In this document: positions 41,079 through 48,924 of the stretch, piece after piece | Position numbering within the stretch: position 1 is the first letter of the stretch | Layout of the letters: every line of letters starts with the position of its first letter | NCBI RefSeq assembly: GCF_001280085.1 | Contig: NZ_LGED01000244.1 | Coordinates: 62,001-126,000 of the forward strand | Direction: 5' to 3' | DNA: 64,000 nt | Source of the DNA: Saccharothrix sp. NRRL B-16348 | Lineage (GTDB): Bacteria; Actinomycetota; Actinomycetes; Mycobacteriales; Pseudonocardiaceae | Program-made: the position numbers and the translations under genes | Notes under the pieces: generated by a model | Databases searched by the model: none | What the model was told of the DNA's origin: nothing | What the model saw: the letters and a program-made list of their open reading frames with translations, nothing else

Positions 41079-42344
41079 TCAGCTCGGTGTGGCGGCCTCG
41101 TCCGACGCCGCCAACGAGGCCAGGGCCTTCATCGAGTCGGCCTGCCGGGCCGCGATGGCGCGATTCCACCACAGCTGCCCCTCCGGACCGCCCTTCCGCA
41201 ACGCCGACAGGACGAACATCGCGTCCGGGTGTCCACCCTCGGCCGCACGGAGGAACCAGGCTTCCGCGCGCTCCGACGACGGCTTGACCGGTCGGCCCGG
41301 GCGGTTGGCCGACGCACGGTCGGTCGCGCTCCCCCACCGGGTCAGCAGCATCCCCAGCTCGTGCATGGCCCGGGTGTCGCCCGCGTCCGCCGCACGCCGG
41401 AAGCAGTGCTCGGCCCGGTCCACGTCGTCGCGTTGCCGGGCCAGGACGCCGAGGACGACGAGCACCCGGTGACCGGCCTCGCGCTGCCGGTGGTCGAACG
41501 CGTCCGCGTCGAGCGGGGGCAGCGCGGCCCACAGGTCGTGGTCCACCTCGACCCCGCCCGCGTTGGACGCCCTGTCCAGCCAGCGTTCGGCCTCGGCGAC
41601 CTCACCCCGGTGCACGAGCAGCAGCGCGAGGTCGCCCATGGCGGACGCGCGACCGGCCCCGGCCGCTTTCCGGTACCACTCCTCGGCCTCGCCCGCGCTG
41701 CCCTTGGCCACCAGCACCGCGGCGAGGTGGCCCATCGCGTCGACGTCACCGGCCTCGGCGGCACGGCGGTGCCAGGTCTCGGCGCCGTCCAGGTCACCGC
41801 GGCCGGCCAGCAGTTCACCGAGTTCCACCATGAAGAACGGCTCGCCGGTCGCCTCCACGCCCCGGCGCGACCACCGCTCCGCCTCGTCGGTCTCGCCCCT
41901 GGCCCGCAGCCGGGCGCCGATCACCGCGAGAGCCCGCGGGTCGCCCGACTCGGCGGCACGGCGGTACCACTCGTCGTCGTCACCGGCGCGGTCCGTCGCC
42001 GAGAGCAGGTCGGCCAGCGCGGTCATGGCCTCCTGGTCACCGCGGTCGGCGGCTTCCCGGTACCAGCGCTCGGCGTCGTCCAGCCGGTCGTCCCGCCGCG
42101 CGAGACGGGCCAAGCCGTGCATGGCCACCGTGTCACCGCTGGTCGCGGCACGGCCGTACCAGCGCGACGCTTCGGCGAGCGCGCCGCGTTCCTCGCACAG
42201 CAACGCCAGCAGGTTCATCCCGTCGACGTCACCGCTGTCGGCGGCGGCGCGGTACCAGACCTCCGCCGCCGCGACGTCACCGCTGCGCGCCGCGGCCACC
42301 CCGAAACCGACCACGGCCGCCGTGTCACCGATGTCCTTGCCCAC
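41079..42344 (-). CDS. Sel1/TPR repeat protein
   Basis: 421 residues from GTG 42344 after GAGGGGGA. At least nine Sel1-like repeats of about 36 residues follow the pattern A-x-x-W-Y-R-x-A-A-x-x-G-D-x-x-A-M, for example RWYREAADRGDQEAM and EWYRKAAGAGRASAM. Such repeats form superhelical scaffolds for protein binding. No signal peptide or catalytic domain is present, so a cytoplasmic adaptor is likely. It is divergent in function from the exoenzyme genes beyond 42439. Confidence 0.85.
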   Translation of the reverse strand: MGKDIGDTAAVVGFGVAAARSGDVAAAEVWYRAAADSGDVDGMNLLALLCEERGALAEASRWYGRAATSGDTVAMHGLARLARRDDRLDDAERWYREAADRGDQEAMTALADLLSATDRAGDDDEWYRRAAESGDPRALAVIGARLRARGETDEAERWSRRGVEATGEPFFMVELGELLAGRGDLDGAETWHRRAAEAGDVDAMGHLAAVLVAKGSAGEAEEWYRKAAGAGRASAMGDLALLLVHRGEVAEAERWLDRASNAGGVEVDHDLWAALPPLDADAFDHRQREAGHRVLVVLGVLARQRDDVDRAEHCFRRAADAGDTRAMHELGMLLTRWGSATDRASANRPGRPVKPSSERAEAWFLRAAEGGHPDAMFVLSALRKGGPEGQLWWNRAIAARQADSMKALASLAASDEAATPS

Positions 42345-42438
42345 GTGTCCCCCTCGGACGTCGCCCCACGACCGATCCTCCCGCACCACGGAGGCCCGCC
42401 GCACCCACGACGTCCGAAGATCGCCCGATCGCCCGCGC

Positions 42439-45400
42439 CTACGCCGTGGTGAAGACGACGTCGACCCAGTAGTTGTGGTTGTCGGCGTTCCTCGGGAAGT
42501 CGGGGAAGCCCTGGATGCGGCCGAACATCCCGTTGGGCGAGCCGGGGCCACCGGGAGCGGTCAACCGCGGCGTGGTGACGCCGCCCGACGCGAAGTAGTT
42601 CCGGGTCTCGGACTGGCGTCCCTGCCACGTGGTGTACCAGGCCAGGTACGTGGTTCCCGCGGTGACCGGCACCGGCTCGGCGAAGGTCATCCGCTGCCAC
42701 CCCGACGTGGTCTCGCCGGTGAACCCGCCGGTGGCCAGGGTCGTGTTGTCCGGCAGCGACAGGTGGGCGGTGTGCTCGCCGCCGTTGGCCGGCGACTTGT
42801 AGTACTTCACGCCGGTCACGAAGCCGTCGACGGTCGGGACGAACTTGACGCCGATGCCCGCGCCGCCGAAGTAGGACCCTTCGAGCACCTCCGGCACCGC
42901 GGCCTCGCTGAACAGCGAGCACGGGCACGGCGGGTTCCCCGTGGTGTACGACCACGTCACGGTCTCGGCCGCCACGTTCTCGTACACGTCGACCGCACGG
43001 ACCGTCGCGGTGTAGGCGGTGCCCCGGACCAGCGGTGCGGCGGGCGTCCAGACCAGCGTGCGGTTGCCGTCGGCGCGGGTGACGGCGCCACGCATGGGCA
43101 CGCCGTGCGAGTCCACCACGCGGAACGTCGTGCCCACCAGGCTGACCTGCTCGTCGTAGGTGGCGGTGAGCGAGGCGTCCAACGCGACGTCCGTGCCGTT
43201 GTCGGTCGGTGTGTGCCCGATGTGCACGGGCGGCGTCGTGTCGGTGAACGGCGTGAAGTCGACGTCGACCCAGTAGTTGTTGCCGTCCCACGACCGGTTG
43301 GGGAAGCCGCCGCCCGGCACGAACACGCCGGCCGTGCTGCCCTCCGCGGTCGTCAACGGCGCGGAGACGACCGGGTGCCGCCGGGTGAAGTACTGCTGGT
43401 CGACCGCGTAGTGCCCGTCGGGGGCGGTGTAGGAGGCGACGTAGGTCGTGTTGCTCGCGATGGGCACCGGTTCGGCGAACACGAGGGTCTGCCAGCCCGT
43501 CGCGGTCTCGTCGGCGAACGTGCCGGTGGCGATCCGCTGCCCGCCGGCGGTCCAGAGCGAGCCGGTGTGGACGCCGGTGTTGCCCTCGCCCTTGTAGAAC
43601 CGGACGCCGGTGACCCAGCCGCCGCGGGTCGTGGCGAACCTGGTGCCCAGCTCGTACGCGCCGCCGTCGTTCGCCGAGGGGGTGCGCGGCACGGTCGCGG
43701 TGCTGAACAGCGAGCAGGGGCACGGCGCGGTGGCCCGGGTGGTGATCGTCCACGTGGCCGCGGACGCCATGGTGTTGCCGTTGACGTCGGCCGCCTGGAC
43801 GCTCGCCGCGTACCGGGTGCCCGCCTTGAGCGCGCCGTTCGGCGTCCACGTCACGGTCTCGCGGTCCGCCGAGTAGGTCGACGTGCCGTGCAGCTCCGCG
43901 CCCGCCGGGTCGGTCAGCACGACGGTGGCCGACTCGGGGTCGACCGGTTCGCTGAACCCGAGCGTGAACGGCTGGTCGAGCGGCACGTCGGTCGCGTCCG
44001 GTCCGGGCGCGCGGGTGTCGAGGGTGGGCCGGGTGGTGTCGCCGTTGAGGCCGTTGCGGTACACGACGTCGACCCAGTAGTTGGACGCGAGGTGCCCGCC
44101 GGTCGGGAACCCGCCGCCGTAGCGGTACGTGCCGTTCGCGCCGTCGCCGGGCGCGGTGATCGGGCCGTAGGTCGTGGGCTGCGACTCGAAGTGCCTCAGG
44201 GTGGCCGCGTAGTGGCCGTGGGGCGCGTAGTAGGACACCACGTAGGTGGTGTTGGCCTGGACGGGCACCGGTGCGGCGAACGTCAGCTCCTGCCACCCGG
44301 TGGTCGTTTCGCCGGAGAACGTGCCGGTGGCCAGCAAAATCCCGGTCGACGTCCAGAACGACCCGGTGTGCGTGCCGGTGTTGCCGGGCCCCTTGTAGAA
44401 GCGGACGCCCAGCACTTCGCCCTTGCCGGCGAACCGGACCTTGACGCCGAGTTCGACCGCTTGCGCGTCGTCGGTGGCGGGCACGGGCGGGGTGGTGAAG
44501 TCGTCCCACAGCGTGCACGGGCACTCGGCCGCCCGCGGCGAGCCGGTGGTGAACTGCCAGGTGTGCGCGGCGGTCTGGTTGCCCGCCGCGTCGCGGACTC
44601 GGGCCGACGCGGTGAACGGCGTGCCCGCGGGCAGTGGCGCGTGCGGCTGGAACTGGGCGGTCATGCCGTTGCCGGACGTCGAGACGTCGCCGGCGACCGG
44701 GCCGCCGGGGCCGGTGAGCGTGAACTCGGCGGAGCCCGGTGCGACCGGCTCGTCGAAGGCGGCGGTCACGACGTCGGACAGCGGGACGCTGCCCGCGCCG
44801 GCCACCGGTGTGGTGCCGGTCAGGTCGGGCGCCCTGGTGTCCGCGCCGGGCTCCGGGGCCCACACCACGTCGACCCAGTAGTTCGTGTCGGCGGACGCGG
44901 TGCCGGGGAAGCCGGCGCCCGCGCGGAACACGCCGTTGGGGCCGTCGACACCGGTCTGCAGGCCGGTCAGCGGTTCCAGGAAGCGGGACGAGTGGGCGAA
45001 GTACCCGTGGTCGAACGAGTAGTGCCCGGCCGGCGCGAAGTAGGAGGTGACGTAGGTGGTGTCGCCGTCGACCGGGACCGGCGTGGGGAAGACCAGGGTC
45101 TGCCAGCCGCTCGCGGTCTCGTCGCGGAACGTGCCGGTCGCCAGTCGCACACCGGCGGCCGACCACAGCGAACCGGTGTGCGTGCCGGTGTTGCGGGGAC
45201 CCTTGTAGAACCGGATGCCGCGCACGTGGCCGTCGTGCGTCGACCGCCACTTGACGCCCAGTTCCACGGCCGCGTCGTCGGCCGCGTCGACCGTCGACGG
45301 CACGTCGGAGCCGGACCACAGGCCGCACGGGCAGACCCGGGCGGCGACCGACGTCTCCGCGGACGCCTCACCGACCGTGCCGCCCGCCGCGTCGAGCGCC

Positions 45401-45741
45401 CGGACCCGCAGTTGCGCCGCGCCCGACCCCGACGGCGTGAAGGTGTGGTCCCACGTCGTCAAACCTGCCTGCCACCCGGCTGCCCGCCACGTCACGCCCG
45501 CGTCCGTCGACACCTCGACCGCGGCGACCGGGCTCTCGTCGGTCACGGTGCCGGAGAACGTGTACGGCGTGCCGACCGTGGCCGTCGTCGGCGCGTCGGT
45601 GATCGCGGTCGGCGTGGCGGCCACGGCCGTCGGCGCGTGCCACGTGGTCGGTGCGACCACCAGTGCGGCGGCGAGGGCGACGACCGCGAACAGCCTGGCC
45701 GCCGTGCCGGAACTGCGTCTTGCTGCGCCACTTGCGAACAT
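42439..45741 (-). CDS. Secreted DUF4082 / SbsA-Ig repeat protein
   Basis: 1100 residues. A signal peptide (about 1-42) leads to a short Ig-like part (43-135), then four copies of a domain of about 170 residues starting CPC[GTS]L (near 136, 405, 675 and 948) that match DUF4082: GIRFYKG, NTGTHTGS, ETASGWQTL and NYWVDV. Three SbsA-type Ig-like domains (DTT-P-L, AAFDEPV) lie between them. DUF4082 units resemble jelly-roll carbohydrate-binding modules. No catalytic domain is present; the role is likely wall or polysaccharide binding (inference). Confidence 0.88.
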   Translation of the reverse strand: MFASGAARRSSGTAARLFAVVALAAALVVAPTTWHAPTAVAATPTAITDAPTTATVGTPYTFSGTVTDESPVAAVEVSTDAGVTWRAAGWQAGLTTWDHTFTPSGSGAAQLRVRALDAAGGTVGEASAETSVAARVCPCGLWSGSDVPSTVDAADDAAVELGVKWRSTHDGHVRGIRFYKGPRNTGTHTGSLWSAAGVRLATGTFRDETASGWQTLVFPTPVPVDGDTTYVTSYFAPAGHYSFDHGYFAHSSRFLEPLTGLQTGVDGPNGVFRAGAGFPGTASADTNYWVDVVWAPEPGADTRAPDLTGTTPVAGAGSVPLSDVVTAAFDEPVAPGSAEFTLTGPGGPVAGDVSTSGNGMTAQFQPHAPLPAGTPFTASARVRDAAGNQTAAHTWQFTTGSPRAAECPCTLWDDFTTPPVPATDDAQAVELGVKVRFAGKGEVLGVRFYKGPGNTGTHTGSFWTSTGILLATGTFSGETTTGWQELTFAAPVPVQANTTYVVSYYAPHGHYAATLRHFESQPTTYGPITAPGDGANGTYRYGGGFPTGGHLASNYWVDVVYRNGLNGDTTRPTLDTRAPGPDATDVPLDQPFTLGFSEPVDPESATVVLTDPAGAELHGTSTYSADRETVTWTPNGALKAGTRYAASVQAADVNGNTMASAATWTITTRATAPCPCSLFSTATVPRTPSANDGGAYELGTRFATTRGGWVTGVRFYKGEGNTGVHTGSLWTAGGQRIATGTFADETATGWQTLVFAEPVPIASNTTYVASYTAPDGHYAVDQQYFTRRHPVVSAPLTTAEGSTAGVFVPGGGFPNRSWDGNNYWVDVDFTPFTDTTPPVHIGHTPTDNGTDVALDASLTATYDEQVSLVGTTFRVVDSHGVPMRGAVTRADGNRTLVWTPAAPLVRGTAYTATVRAVDVYENVAAETVTWSYTTGNPPCPCSLFSEAAVPEVLEGSYFGGAGIGVKFVPTVDGFVTGVKYYKSPANGGEHTAHLSLPDNTTLATGGFTGETTSGWQRMTFAEPVPVTAGTTYLAWYTTWQGRQSETRNYFASGGVTTPRLTAPGGPGSPNGMFGRIQGFPDFPRNADNHNYWVDVVFTTA

Positions 45742-45880
45742 TCGGCCCGCCCGGTGTCGCGGAGCCTCGGACGGCCCCGGTCACGCCGGTGATCGGGCCT
45801 CGGCGCGACACCGTTACCGCGGTAGGCCTCCTGCCCGTGCGTCGTGGTCCTTGTGGCGCAAGGGATTGCTCTCCCGCGTC

Positions 45881-45915
45881 GGCGGCACCGCATCGTGGCG
45901 GTCCGCGGTGCCGCC
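45881..45915. terminator. Stem-loop terminator-like hairpin between GH5 and DUF4082 genes
   Basis: GGCGGCACCGC and GCGGTGCCGCC (11-bp arms, 13-base loop) lie 21 bases past the GH5 stop codon (45936, minus strand). There is no T-tract, as is usual in high-GC terminators. A wider inverted repeat (CGGTGTCGCG ... CGCGACACCG, near 45752 and 45803) surrounds the DUF4082 upstream region and may be a second structural or operator element. Confidence 0.5.
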
Positions 45916-45935
45916 GACGGCCGTTCGGGAACGGG

Positions 45936-47372
45936 TCAGCTCGTCGGGAAGTCGTCCGGGGTCCTCATGCGGTCGCGGATCCAGACGCCGGCGGGCTTGA
46001 GCACGCCCGTGCCGGTGAACGAGGAACCCGCGCAGGTGCCCTCCTTGAACACCGCGCCCGAGCGGAAGTCGTCGGAGAAGTTCCAGTTCGTCCAGCCGAT
46101 CTTGTTCGCGGCCAGGAAGTCCAGGTACTTCTGGCTGTACGCGAAGTCGTTCGCGCCGTCACCGGTGTAGGTCTGGGTGCCGAACTCGGTCACGAAGATC
46201 GGCAGCCGCGCCGCCGCCCGCTGCAACGCGGCGAAGTACTCGTCCTGGTGCGACGCCGCGTAGAAGTGGAACGTGTACATGAAGTTCGTGGCGTTGATCG
46301 GGTTGGCGATGATGTCCTGCTCGCTGCGCCCGTCGGAGATGCCGAGCGACCCCCAGCCGTGCGTGCCGACGAACACCACGCCGTCCGGGTCCTGCGCCCG
46401 GATCACCGGGATCATCTGCTCGGCGTAGGACTTGATGCCCGCCCACGACACGTTGTTCGGCTCGTTCGCGATGTCGTAGATGATGTTGGTCTTGGCCCGG
46501 TGCCGCTGCGCGACCTCGGTGAAGAACGTGCGCGCCGACGCGATGTTCGCGTTCGGGTCGCCGGGGTCGAGCTGGTGCCAGTCGACCAGCGCGTACAGGC
46601 CGCGCCGCGTGGCCTCCTCGATGTAGCCGTGCACCATGTCGGTGAACTTGCGCGGGTTCGTCTCGTACCCGCCTTCCTGCACGTACAGCGAGATCCGCAG
46701 GACGTCGGCGCCCCAGTCGGTCGCCAGCGCGTCGAGGGACGCGGGCTTGACGCACTGCGCGTACCACTGGATGCCGTGCGTGCTCATGCCGCGCAACTGG
46801 ATCGGGCGGCCGTGCTGGTTGCACAGCTTCACGCCGCACACCCGGAGCTGCCCGTTGACGTCCGCGGGCCGGCCGACGCCGACCGCGCCGGTGTCGACGG
46901 TGAGCCGGTCGAGGTTCGGGCCGCCGTTGGCGGTGGTCGCGGTGACGCGGACGCGGTTCGCGCCGGCGGCCAACGACGCGGTCGCGGAGCCGGTGCCCCA
47001 GGTGGACCACGCGCCGGTGCCGGGGAACGCCACGCTCGCGCCGGCCGAGCCGTTGACGGTGACGGTCACCGGCCGGTTGGCGGTGGTGCCGTTGGCGTAG
47101 CGGAAGGACAGGGTGGCGGGGCCGGCGGTCGCGGCGGTCACGGTGAACTCGACGTACGCGCCGGACTCGTTGTCGTAGTTCACGAAGCCGCTGCCGGTGA
47201 AGCCCGCGTGGTTGGACTCGACCAGGCCGTGGGAGATCGTCGCGCTCTCCGCCTGGTGCTCGGTGACGGCGGCGGGCGCGACGTCCGCCGCGGCGGTCGG
47301 GACGGTCGGGACGGAGAAGACGGCCGCGACCAGCGGTAGCAGAAGGGGCAGTGCAAGCCATCGGGTTGCCAC
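45936..47372 (-). CDS. Secreted GH5 cellulase with N-terminal carbohydrate-binding module
   Basis: 478 residues. A signal peptide (MATRWLALPLLLPLVAAVFS...TAAA) is followed by a CBM35/CBM6-like beta-sandwich (about 35-160: AESATISHG, GFVNYDNESGAYVEFTV) and a GH5 (subfamily 2-like) endoglucanase (about 165-478). The acid/base Glu is in IYDIANEPNN and the nucleophile Glu in FVTEFGTQT. GTG 47372 has GGGAGG 6 bases before it. The product should cut beta-1,4-glucan outside the cell. A palindromic operator lies 47 bases upstream. Confidence 0.92.
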   Translation of the reverse strand: MATRWLALPLLLPLVAAVFSVPTVPTAAADVAPAAVTEHQAESATISHGLVESNHAGFTGSGFVNYDNESGAYVEFTVTAATAGPATLSFRYANGTTANRPVTVTVNGSAGASVAFPGTGAWSTWGTGSATASLAAGANRVRVTATTANGGPNLDRLTVDTGAVGVGRPADVNGQLRVCGVKLCNQHGRPIQLRGMSTHGIQWYAQCVKPASLDALATDWGADVLRISLYVQEGGYETNPRKFTDMVHGYIEEATRRGLYALVDWHQLDPGDPNANIASARTFFTEVAQRHRAKTNIIYDIANEPNNVSWAGIKSYAEQMIPVIRAQDPDGVVFVGTHGWGSLGISDGRSEQDIIANPINATNFMYTFHFYAASHQDEYFAALQRAAARLPIFVTEFGTQTYTGDGANDFAYSQKYLDFLAANKIGWTNWNFSDDFRSGAVFKEGTCAGSSFTGTGVLKPAGVWIRDRMRTPDDFPTS

Positions 47373-47418
47373 AGGGTGCCTCCCACAAGTAGGTGGAACT
47401 CGGCGGCGGCGGTTCAGT

Positions 47419-47433
47419 TAGGAAACTTTCCTA
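47419..47433. promoter_or_regulatory. Palindromic operator upstream of the GH5 gene
   Basis: TAGGAAA-C-TTTCCTA is a perfect inverted repeat with a one-base centre. Its core GAAACTTTC is shared with the GAAACTTTC-type operators reported for actinobacterial xylan/cellulose regulators such as XlnR/XylR. The match of the centre is clear; the outer bases differ. Confidence 0.55.
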
Positions 47434-47499
47434 TCTGTTGCGTCGGATCACAGCACCCCGGCACGTCCGCTGTCAACGGTCCGCAGGAGAGGTCAGGGG

Positions 47500-47880
47500 T
47501 CAGCGGTTCGAGAGGGTGCGCAGGTGGGTGCTCGCGCTCCACGCCGACACCAGGCCGGGCAGCAGCACGTGCCACGGCAGCCGCGCCAGCACGTCACGGC
47601 GCACGGTCAGCACGATCCGCCCGGACGCGCCGCCGTCCAGCCACACCACCCGCAGCGGCCCGTCACCCGGCACGTCCCCCGCGGCGGTCAGCGAGATCAG
47701 GCACGGCGTCACCGCCACCCGGTGGACGCACGACTCGGCGGTGAAGCCGTCGGCGCGCAGCACCTCGTGCCGCACGAACAGGGAGCGGACGGCGGCGACC
47801 AGGCGACGTTCACCCAGACCCGCGCGCACCTGGATGGTCATGGACTCGTACCCGGCGATCGCGACAGGCCGTGTGGACAC
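47500..47880 (-). CDS. Iron-regulated small protein resembling a degenerate NRPS condensation domain
   Basis: 126 residues. Its N-terminal RRLVAAVRSLFVRHEVLRADGF looks like the start of a condensation domain (A..L..RH..LR), and its C-terminal LTVRRDVLARLPWHVLLPGLVSAW resembles the region around the HHxxxDG motif, but that motif is replaced (RRDVLAR), so catalysis is not expected. It lies just downstream of an IdeR/DmdR1-type iron box. Role in siderophore biology is only inferred. The likely start is GTG 47880. Confidence 0.6.
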   Translation of the reverse strand: MSTRPVAIAGYESMTIQVRAGLGERRLVAAVRSLFVRHEVLRADGFTAESCVHRVAVTPCLISLTAAGDVPGDGPLRVVWLDGGASGRIVLTVRRDVLARLPWHVLLPGLVSAWSASTHLRTLSNR

Positions 47881-47897
47881 GCAGCGCCTTCCCTCGG

Positions 47898-47916
47898 TTA
47901 GGTAAGGCTAAGTTAG
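47898..47916. promoter_or_regulatory. DtxR/IdeR/DmdR1-type iron box
   Basis: TTAGGTAAGGCTAAGTTAG matches 15 of 19 positions of the consensus TTAGGTTAGGCTAACCTAA. It sits between the divergently placed ends of the YbjN-like stop (47919) and the 126-residue gene start (47880, minus strand), so it controls the latter. Confidence 0.8.
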
Positions 47917-47918
47917 CA

Positions 47919-48326
47919 CTAGTAGTCGTCCCCGCCGAAGAAGGTTTCCTCCAGCCGGTCCGCCGTGCCCGCGAGCAGTGCCAGCGGCTCGGTGAACTCG
48001 TGGATGTCCAGGTCCGACAACGGCAACGAGTGCCGCAGCACCACGTGGTCGCCCATGATCGCCGCGCCGCACGCGATGGTCGAGTTGCCGACCTCGGCGA
48101 GGAACGCGTGCAGGTCGACGTTCGCCGCCAGCCCGATCGGCGAGGCGATCTGCACCCACTCGTGCAGCTTGTCGAGCACTTCGCGGACCAGGATGACCAC
48201 CTGGGTCCGCTCGTCGTCCTCGTCGTACTGCTCGAAGTTGAACAGGATCCTGATCTCGTCCTCGTTCTCCGCGATCACGTCATAGGTGTCGTGCACGTAT
48301 GCGGCGAGGTCGCCCCAAGTGGCCAT
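47919..48326 (-). CDS. YbjN/CesT-like (type III chaperone-fold) protein
   Basis: 135 residues, acidic. It starts MATWGDLAAYVHDTYD and includes the conserved pair RTQVVILVREVLD and the end FGGDDY. The alternating strand-helix pattern fits the YbjN domain, which shares the secretion chaperone fold. Actinobacterial YbjN-like proteins are common near type VII or unrelated loci and their partners are unknown. It has a head start 5 bases from the TetR gene stop on the same strand. Confidence 0.6.
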   Translation of the reverse strand: MATWGDLAAYVHDTYDVIAENEDEIRILFNFEQYDEDDERTQVVILVREVLDKLHEWVQIASPIGLAANVDLHAFLAEVGNSTIACGAAIMGDHVVLRHSLPLSDLDIHEFTEPLALLAGTADRLEETFFGGDDY

Positions 48327-48330
48327 GCGA

Positions 48331-48879
48331 TCACCCTACGGGCGCGACCGCCGCCCACACCGCATCACCGACCAGATCCGCCGCCTCGGCCAGGTCGAGC
48401 GCGCCCATCAGGTGCCGCCGGGCGCACTCGTGCGCGGGCCCCATCACCACGGCGTCCAACGCCCACAACGGGATCTCGCGCAACTCGCCCGCCGCCATGC
48501 GTGCCGCGAACCAGCGGGCGACCGGCTCGAACACCTCCGCCTTCACCGCCGGATCGGCGGTCGACGGCGCGGCGTAGAGGAACCTCGCCCGGCCGGGGTG
48601 CTCGGCGACCCACCCCAGGTACCGCGCCACCACCGCCCGCACGGCCTTCTCCGCGTCGCCGAGGTCCAGCGCGGGCGCCATCGCCGCCACGCAGTGCGCG
48701 AAGCTCTCCCCGTACAGCACGGCGAACACGCCGGCCCGGCTGCCGAAGTGGTGGTACACGCTGCCGTTGGACACCCCGGAACGGGCGGTCAGCGCGCTGA
48801 TCGTGACCGCGTCCAGCCCTCCCTCGTCGACCAGCGCGAGGGCCGCGTCGAGCACTGCCCGCTGACCAGTCGATCTCAC
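48331..48879 (-). CDS. TetR-family transcriptional regulator
   Basis: 182 residues. N-terminal HTH: LDAVTISALTARSGVSNGSVYHHFGSRAGVFAVLYGESF. The C-terminal ligand domain contains RARFLYAAPSTAD, typical of TetR proteins linked to fatty acid or CoA-ester metabolism. It is leaderless (TACTCT 6 bases before GTG 48879) and divergent from the acyl-CoA ligase it most likely controls, with an inverted repeat between them. Confidence 0.9.
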   Translation of the reverse strand: MRSTGQRAVLDAALALVDEGGLDAVTISALTARSGVSNGSVYHHFGSRAGVFAVLYGESFAHCVAAMAPALDLGDAEKAVRAVVARYLGWVAEHPGRARFLYAAPSTADPAVKAEVFEPVARWFAARMAAGELREIPLWALDAVVMGPAHECARRHLMGALDLAEAADLVGDAVWAAVAPVG

Positions 48880-48884
48880 GGGGT

Positions 48885-48899
48885 TAGAGTACCGCTCTA
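48885..48899. promoter_or_regulatory. Divergent promoter with TetR-type inverted repeat
   Basis: TAGAG-TACCG-CTCTA (48885-48899). TACTCT on the minus strand and TAGAGT on the plus strand fall inside it as the two -10 elements, so a bound regulator would block both promoters. Confidence 0.5.
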
Positions 48900-48924
48900 G
48901 AGCGTCGCTCCTCAGGAGGTCACC

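Noticed and set aside
42215..45328. 1037-residue minus-strand reading in another frame of the DUF4082 gene
   Set aside because: Composition is Arg/His-rich; the 1100-residue frame has a signal peptide and repeated DUF4082 domains.
41563..45792. 1409-residue plus-strand reading
   Set aside because: Shadow of the Sel1 and DUF4082 genes on the minus strand; composition is Arg/Gly/Val low-complexity with no domain.
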